NCBI GenBank assembly: GCA_036426205.1
Contig: CM071568.1
Location: 45,289,171-45,353,170 of the forward strand
Direction of reading: 5' to 3'
Length of the DNA: 64,000 nucleotides
From: Ascaphus truei
Taxonomy: Eukaryota > Chordata > Amphibia > Anura > Ascaphidae
Position numbers and translations under genes: made by a program. This document shows, one piece after another, positions 59,720 to 64,000 of the stretch; position 1 is the stretch's first letter, and each line of letters starts with the position of its first letter. The notes beneath the pieces were generated by a model. That model did no database searches. It was not told where the DNA came from and saw only the letters and a list, made by a program, of their open reading frames with translations.

Positions 59720-59861
59720 CTGAGAATCCGTAGGATCTTTTCCAAATGTTTGACATCTGTGCACTTTTTAATGAAGCTGTAATCAAGATGGTCAATGGGA
59801 ATTTCATATGTTTTTGTTGTTCCAAAGTTCATCACCGAGGAAACCTCCTGAGCACTCATCT
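59720..59861 (-). CDS. spag1: spag1 first coding exon (N-terminus)
   Basis: SPAG1 is a cytoplasmic TPR co-chaperone that, with HSP70/HSP90 and PIH/RUVBL partners, preassembles axonemal dynein arms; human loss causes primary ciliary dyskinesia. This exon encodes the start. The ATG lies at 59859 immediately after an acceptor (TTTTTTAG then AGATG). Forty-six residues include FGTTKTYEIPIDHLDY and CTDVKHLEKIL, closely matching the vertebrate SPAG1 N-terminus. The exon ends CTCAG|GTAG in phase 2 and joins the exon at 57892 to restore an Arg codon. A second ATG ten codons in (MNFGTTK) is the alternative start, but the first is nearest the acceptor and in frame. Confidence 0.93.
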
Positions 59862-60689
59862 CTAAAAAATCAATAAGATAATACAGATCGGAGAAAAAAC
59901 ACAGCATGTTTCTATATTACATTTCAAACAGTGAAACAGAAACGTGAGGTAATCATGTAGTTTCTGATACTCATGGTTAATACAGAGATAATTATTAGCA
60001 ACCTGCCTTAATAAAGACAGGTTTCTGGTTAAATAATAGGAAAAAGGACATTGAATTTACAGTTGAATCATGGCAGTGGCATCAAAATGGTGCTCAACTT
60101 ACAAAACGTTTAAGATATTACGCTTAAATTGGCATTCATGTTAACAGCCATTAGCAGTACTGATCTGATGAAAAATAGGGTGACTCATTGACTTCTGCAG
60201 AGCTATCTACTTAGTTACCGGTCTAATGGTGGCTCTAGATGACGAAGCAGATGTTTTAAAGGCCCCAATCAATTCTAACAGGTTTTTAGAGAATGTTGCT
60301 AAACGTATGTTAAATGATGAAATAATAGAGTGCAATCACTTTGCCGAAACTCCTATGTATGATACCTAGCTATATGGCGTTGAAATAAAATACACACTTG
60401 TCTTTATATAGGTCTTTGCCCAGGTAATTAAATCTTGGACATTTGTAATTAATGACACCCTTTCATATACAGTAGGGCCCCGCTTCTCTGCGATCCGCCA
60501 ATACGGCGGTACCGAAATTGGGGGGCCAACAAATCCGCTCATGTGCAGAAGGGGGGAGCCGCGCATGCGCAGAAGGGGTAGCAGAGGCGGTAAATCACCA
60601 GTGGACATAGCAAATGCTATGTTCCGCTTTTCAGCAATTTTCGGTTTTATTTACTTGGTTTTTTTTTTGTTAAGTTTTATTCACTAAAC
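59862..60689. other. spag1 intron 1 (part), unassigned
   Basis: No coding block. A GC-rich patch is at 60470-60570. Confidence 0.4.
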
Positions 60690-61028
60690 CAGGGGAGTGC
60701 AAACTTTTGGAGCTGCACCCCCCTGTCTGCTCCTCCTTGGCCTCACGCCCCCCCTCACCTCGCTCGACGGCGTCAGATGACGCCGCGGGGTCACGTGACC
60801 CTATTATCATGGAGACCGCCGTGTGATGTCACTCCGCATGGCACCGCGGCGTCATTTGATGCCGTGTTGCCATGGCGACACGTCACTCCAACGCGTCTGA
60901 ACCCCGGTAAGGGAGTTGCAGAGGCCTCACGCGACACACCCCCCCCCACCCCCCTGGCATTTCATTTTAATGCCTCTGCAAGTGCCCGCCCCCCAAAAAT
61001 CTCACGCTCTCCACTTTGCGCACCACTG
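60690..61028. mobile_element. hAT MITE copy D (CAGGGGAGTGCAAAC ends)
   Basis: Left CAGGGGAGTGCAAACTTTT, right TTTGCGCACCACTG. Perfect 8-bp duplication CACTAAAC at 60682-60689 and 61029-61036. Contains two X-box matches (60803-60816 and 60866-60879) and TCACGTGACC. Same family as 4297 and 4560. Confidence 0.88.
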
Positions 61029-61732
61029 CACTAAACAACACACTTTATCTGATCTGAGTGCAGTCCAAGAGGGGGCTACTTGCCTTCTTTCTTTACATTT
61101 AAGCCAACAGGTAGATACTGAGGGCCACATTTACTGTGGTGCTATTACATAAGACATCTTCGGACAGCAGAAGATGGATTTTGGCCCAGTCATTTGCTCT
61201 AAGCTGTTTTCCGGAGTCGAATGGTGTCTTATGGAGTAGCACTTATTAGTCAATATGGGCCTAAGTGTTGCAAGCACTCCAGATGGCCAGGAGTTAACAT
61301 GCTTGGGTGTTCAGAAACATTGAGTCTTGGCAAAGTTTACGACAGAGGTGAAACAGTCTCAAAAAAGGTTCTTACGTTTTCCTGCATTTCTATTAATAAA
61401 CAGGTTAAAGCAGCCCCCAAAAAACAAAAACTAACCAATTATTTTTTTCTGAACTATATTTTTGATGAGCTTGCGCTAGCATCAGCTGTTACCACAACAA
61501 CCTATTGTTTTAAGGAGTGCTCAATCCTCAATAGCCCTCTTCCCCCCCAAAAGGTCAGGTTTTCAGGATATCCCTGCTTCAGCACAGGTGGCTCAAAGGC
61601 TGACTGCACTGCCTACTAATCCTTGTTTTTCAAGCTGTCTTGAAGCGCTATATAACGATATACATACATACATACATACAGTACAACCAGAGGGCGCACA
61701 CATTTTGAGTGTAGAACACAAATATTGCAGAT

Positions 61733-61954
61733 TAGCATTGTCAACATGGATCTAAGCAACTTTTTAAAGTAGCATTATCATCATGGATCTAAGCAACTTT
61801 TTAAAGTAGCATTATCAACATGGATCTAAGCAACTTTTTAAAGTAGCATTATCATCATGGATCTAAGCAACTTTTTAAAGTAGCATTATCAACATGGATC
61901 TAAGCAACTTTTTAAAGTAGCATTATCAACATGGATCTAAGCAACTTTTTAAAG
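61733..61954. repeat. 37-bp tandem repeat, six copies
   Basis: Unit TAGCATTATCAACATGGATC + TAAGCAACTTTTTAAAG. Copies 1, 3, 5 and 6 carry TCAAC, copies 2 and 4 carry TCATC, giving an alternating 74-bp higher order for four units. It follows an LINE-type tail (GAAGCGCTATATAACGATAT and (CATA)n at 61643-61681). Confidence 0.95.
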
Positions 61955-62636
61955 TAGTGGTATTGTGCCAAAATTTAAAAAAAATCCTGAAATTATTGAA
62001 CATTGTTAAAAAAAAAATACATTATAATTAAGTGTTACCAGATTTTAGGAAGGTTTACACAATATTTATGCTTGGAAAGCAGGAAGAATTGGTGCGAGAA
62101 CCCCATTTTTCTTCAACTAGAAATGGGAACTATACATTTGCTAATAAAGAGGCAGTGGTACTTTGTAAATTAAGCAGTTGTGCGATTTAGCCCCTGGTAT
62201 TATTATACAGTAGACACTTTACTCCCTGGTTTTATTATATATTGCAATCACACTTTTACCACTGGTAATCAACCTGATGCTTCTGCGTTTTAGACAGTTT
62301 GCAAACCCCAGTGGAGGAGCTCTATTACTTTGTAATATTTAACATATGTATGTATAATTGGATTGTCCAAGTGGAGGTGCACTCACGGTATGTGTCACAG
62401 CTGCCACAGGTGCTGTGTAATAACAGTCCAGCGTGATCACAGCACCGCCAATAGTATGAAGAATAAAGACATTGTGGGCAGCGGGCCGAAACGTAGATCT
62501 TTGGTATTAATACATTTTTCTACTCTCTCTTTATTCTTTGTATAATTTTAGTTACATAGCGTCAACAGTGCTTTACGACATTACAATACAAGGTAAATTA
62601 ATTTACACACACTGGGAAGAAGTGCAACAGGTAGGG

Positions 62637-62845
62637 AGAAGGAGAGGCTCAGTGAGTAAAGCCAATGACTGGCACTGAGTTTCAATTCCCGGTGTCGGCT
62701 CCTTGTGACCTTGGGTAAGTCACTTTATCTCCCTGTGCCTCAGGCACCAGACACAGATTGTAAGCTCCACGGGGCAGGGACCTGTGCCTGCAAGATGTCT
62801 CTGTAAAGGGCTACTTAAAACTAGCAGCGCTATACAAGAACATGC

Positions 62846-62875
<30 letters not shown>
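62637..62875 (+). mobile_element. tRNA-derived SINE, second copy
   Basis: Head GGCTCAGTGAGTAAAGCC, then TTTCAATTCCCGGTGTCGGC (B box; about 13 bases missing before it compared with 19963), CCTTGTGACCTTGGGTAAGT, tail CAGCGCTATACAAGAACATG and (ATT)n. Lies about 400 bp downstream (gene sense) of the leader exon. Confidence 0.75.
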
Positions 62876-62876
<1 letters not shown>

Positions 62877-63287
62877 AGGTCCATGACAAACAAGGCAAAA
62901 GGAGACCCTGTCCCAGAGAGCTTACAATCTAAGTGATATATATTGCAGTATTACCCACCCACATTGTGCTGCAGTTTCTTTTTTCCCCCTTACAAATAAA
63001 TGATAAATAAATGGAGAGTTTTGCACACAACTATGAAGCTATGTAACCTCCTGAATGTAACACTGGGGTTTTTGACCCAGGTTCACACAATAAGAGGCAC
63101 AACGCATACCCATTACTTACTATACGTATACTAATAAAATAACTACAACTCGTGTATGCAAATAACTCCATAATATACATGGGAAAAAAGAGAGATTTTG
63201 AGTGACGATTAGGATCTTACGAAGCAATGAAAAGGCGACTGCACAAAAATACACTTCAACTGAGACCGACTCCCTACAAATATTTAC

Positions 63288-63430
63288 CTGTTGATATTCT
63301 GTGATCACACCCGCGGGTGAGCTGGGCGCTGGGATGGCGCGGGTGAGGTGGGATGCGCTGGGTCGTGGCCGGTGAATGGCAATGAGACGCTGTGTGCGCA
63401 CCAGAGCCTGGCCTCCAAGCCAGGAGTGTT
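63288..63430 (-). other. spag1: spag1 probable 5'UTR exon (non-coding exon 1)
   Basis: Inferred first exon. The minus strand shows a donor (AACAG then GTAAAT, exon edge 63288) directly below a CpG-rich block with CRE, GC box and X-box. The next downstream exon (59861) starts with an acceptor just before the first ATG, so a separate leader exon is required. The upper edge (transcription start) is a guess. A minus-strand reading frame crosses the segment but shows no family similarity I recognise, so I treat it as untranslated. Confidence 0.5.
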
Positions 63431-63434
63431 TGCG

Positions 63435-63448
63435 GTTGCTATGGAGAC
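63435..63448 (-). promoter_or_regulatory. X-box (RFX site) in the spag1 promoter
   Basis: On the minus strand the bases read GTCTCCATAGCAAC. This fits the ciliary X-box pattern RYYNYY-N(1-3)-RRNRAC at every fixed position. It lies just upstream of the inferred leader exon. RFX factors drive many motile-cilia genes, and SPAG1 is needed for dynein arm assembly, so position and gene function agree. Occupancy is inferred, not shown. Confidence 0.65.
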
Positions 63449-63479
63449 GCCCTCTCAACCACTGGGAGCTGCGCTGTCG

Positions 63480-63487
63480 TGACGTCA
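63480..63487. promoter_or_regulatory. Full palindromic CRE (TGACGTCA)
   Basis: Perfect 8-base CREB/ATF site, 32 bases upstream (gene sense) of the X-box, in the CpG-rich promoter block. Similar GACGTCA strings also occur in MITEs of this window, but here the site sits beside a GC box and an X-box in single-copy promoter-like DNA. Confidence 0.6.
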
Positions 63488-63493
63488 CCCAGG

Positions 63494-63502
63494 CCACGCC
63501 CC
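63494..63502 (-). promoter_or_regulatory. GC box (GGGGCGTGG on the minus strand)
   Basis: SP/KLF-type GC box next to the CRE. No TATA box is visible at a sensible distance, consistent with a CpG-type promoter for spag1. Confidence 0.45.
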
Positions 63503-63569
63503 AGTAAAAAGTCTCAACCGTCAACCTCAGTAAAAGTTTAAAAAAAACACGCGCACGCACACGTTAGGA

Positions 63570-64000
63570 GCCACTTACCTTTGCCATTGCTACAGAAATG
63601 CAAAAGCAGATTTGTACTCGTTAGTTGGACAAAATATTTAACAAAGACTAATAGAAAAATTCCCCATCTAGAATTTAAGTACAAAAACAGGTCAGGGGTA
63701 AAACGATCACATCCTATTGTTGAAGTTTGTTTACTTCAGTAAAATGCCCTATACAGTATACTCCTATTAAACATTAGTATAACATTAGGACACTAATGGG
63801 TCATCTTTAAAGGGAAGCAGGCAAACAAGCCTATGACATTACAGTATTACATTAAACATTTCAAAAGTGTCCTGAATGTATTAATGTTACGCTAACCTTG
63901 GAGTGCTTCTTGCAACATAAATAGAAAATGCCCCACTCAGGTTAACAATATGTACTATAAGCCAATGTAACCCTGTTCCTAAACCTTAATTAAGAAGGAT
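63570..64000. other. Sequence upstream of the spag1 promoter
   Basis: AT-rich, no coding block. A strong minus-strand donor-like string CAAAG|GTAAGT is at 63577-63583, but no exon body can be defined for it. Confidence 0.35.

Noticed and set aside
62470..62510. Another GAAACG hairpin (GGGCCGAAACGTAGATC); also 23575-23600 and 12763
   Set aside because: The stem II pairing and the ACGCGT palindrome are incomplete, so I did not count them as family members.
63577..63600. Tiny exon CAATGGCAAAG between TCTGTAG and GTAAGT on the minus strand
   Set aside because: Both splice strings look good, but an 11-base exon with an ATG would not connect in frame to a known protein, and the real start fits at 59859.

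Overview
This is eukaryotic, vertebrate DNA. Genes are split into short exons with GT-AG borders, introns reach 25 kb, and the window is crowded with LINE, Penelope-like, SINE, hAT-like and foldback repeats plus long (AC)n/(GT)n and minisatellite tracts. The repeat mix (CR1, L2-like, L1, Penelope-like, many hAT MITEs with 8-bp target duplications) and a divergent SPAG1 protein suggest an amphibian, most likely an anuran. The species cannot be fixed from this window.

One host gene is recognisable: spag1 (sperm-associated antigen 1, a dynein arm assembly factor), on the minus strand across the whole window. Its CpG-rich promoter and probable 5'UTR exon lie at about 63.3-63.5 kb. They carry a ciliary X-box (RFX site), a full CRE and a GC box. 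The coding start is at 59859. Twelve coding exons run down to 1461, and the remaining C-terminal exons lie beyond position 1. Reading frames join across all recognised introns except between 57733 and 51514, where exons for the linker and the first half of TPR1 are expected but not seen.

Intron contents by region: 0-6 kb has a long palindrome, a 149-bp-offset GC-rich duplication and a nest of hAT elements. 16-22 kb has GC-rich MITEs. 23.9-28.1 kb is a Penelope-like element (YIDD reverse transcriptase plus GIY-YIG nuclease, one in-frame stop) inside inverted arms that differ by a precise intron and a nested hAT. 30-33 kb is GC-rich with a 30-bp minisatellite. 33.4-34.8 kb is an L2/CR1-type LINE. 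36.3-39.3 kb is a 3-kb hAT-ended element splitting a minisatellite. 44.6-45.7 kb holds large foldbacks. 46.8-47.9 kb is a CR1 LINE. 50.8-51.4 kb is a solo LTR next to a spag1 exon. 54.6-56.8 kb is an L1 lacking its YADD box. 58.7-59.3 kb is a minisatellite.

The most unusual signals are: (1) a recurring hairpin with invariant GAAACGCGT and a covarying stem, resembling a hammerhead-ribozyme core, at five positions including both Penelope arms; (2) the spliced versus unspliced Penelope arms; (3) hAT elements stacked on one target duplication; and (4) RFX X-box matches carried by hAT MITEs inside a gene whose own promoter has an X-box.
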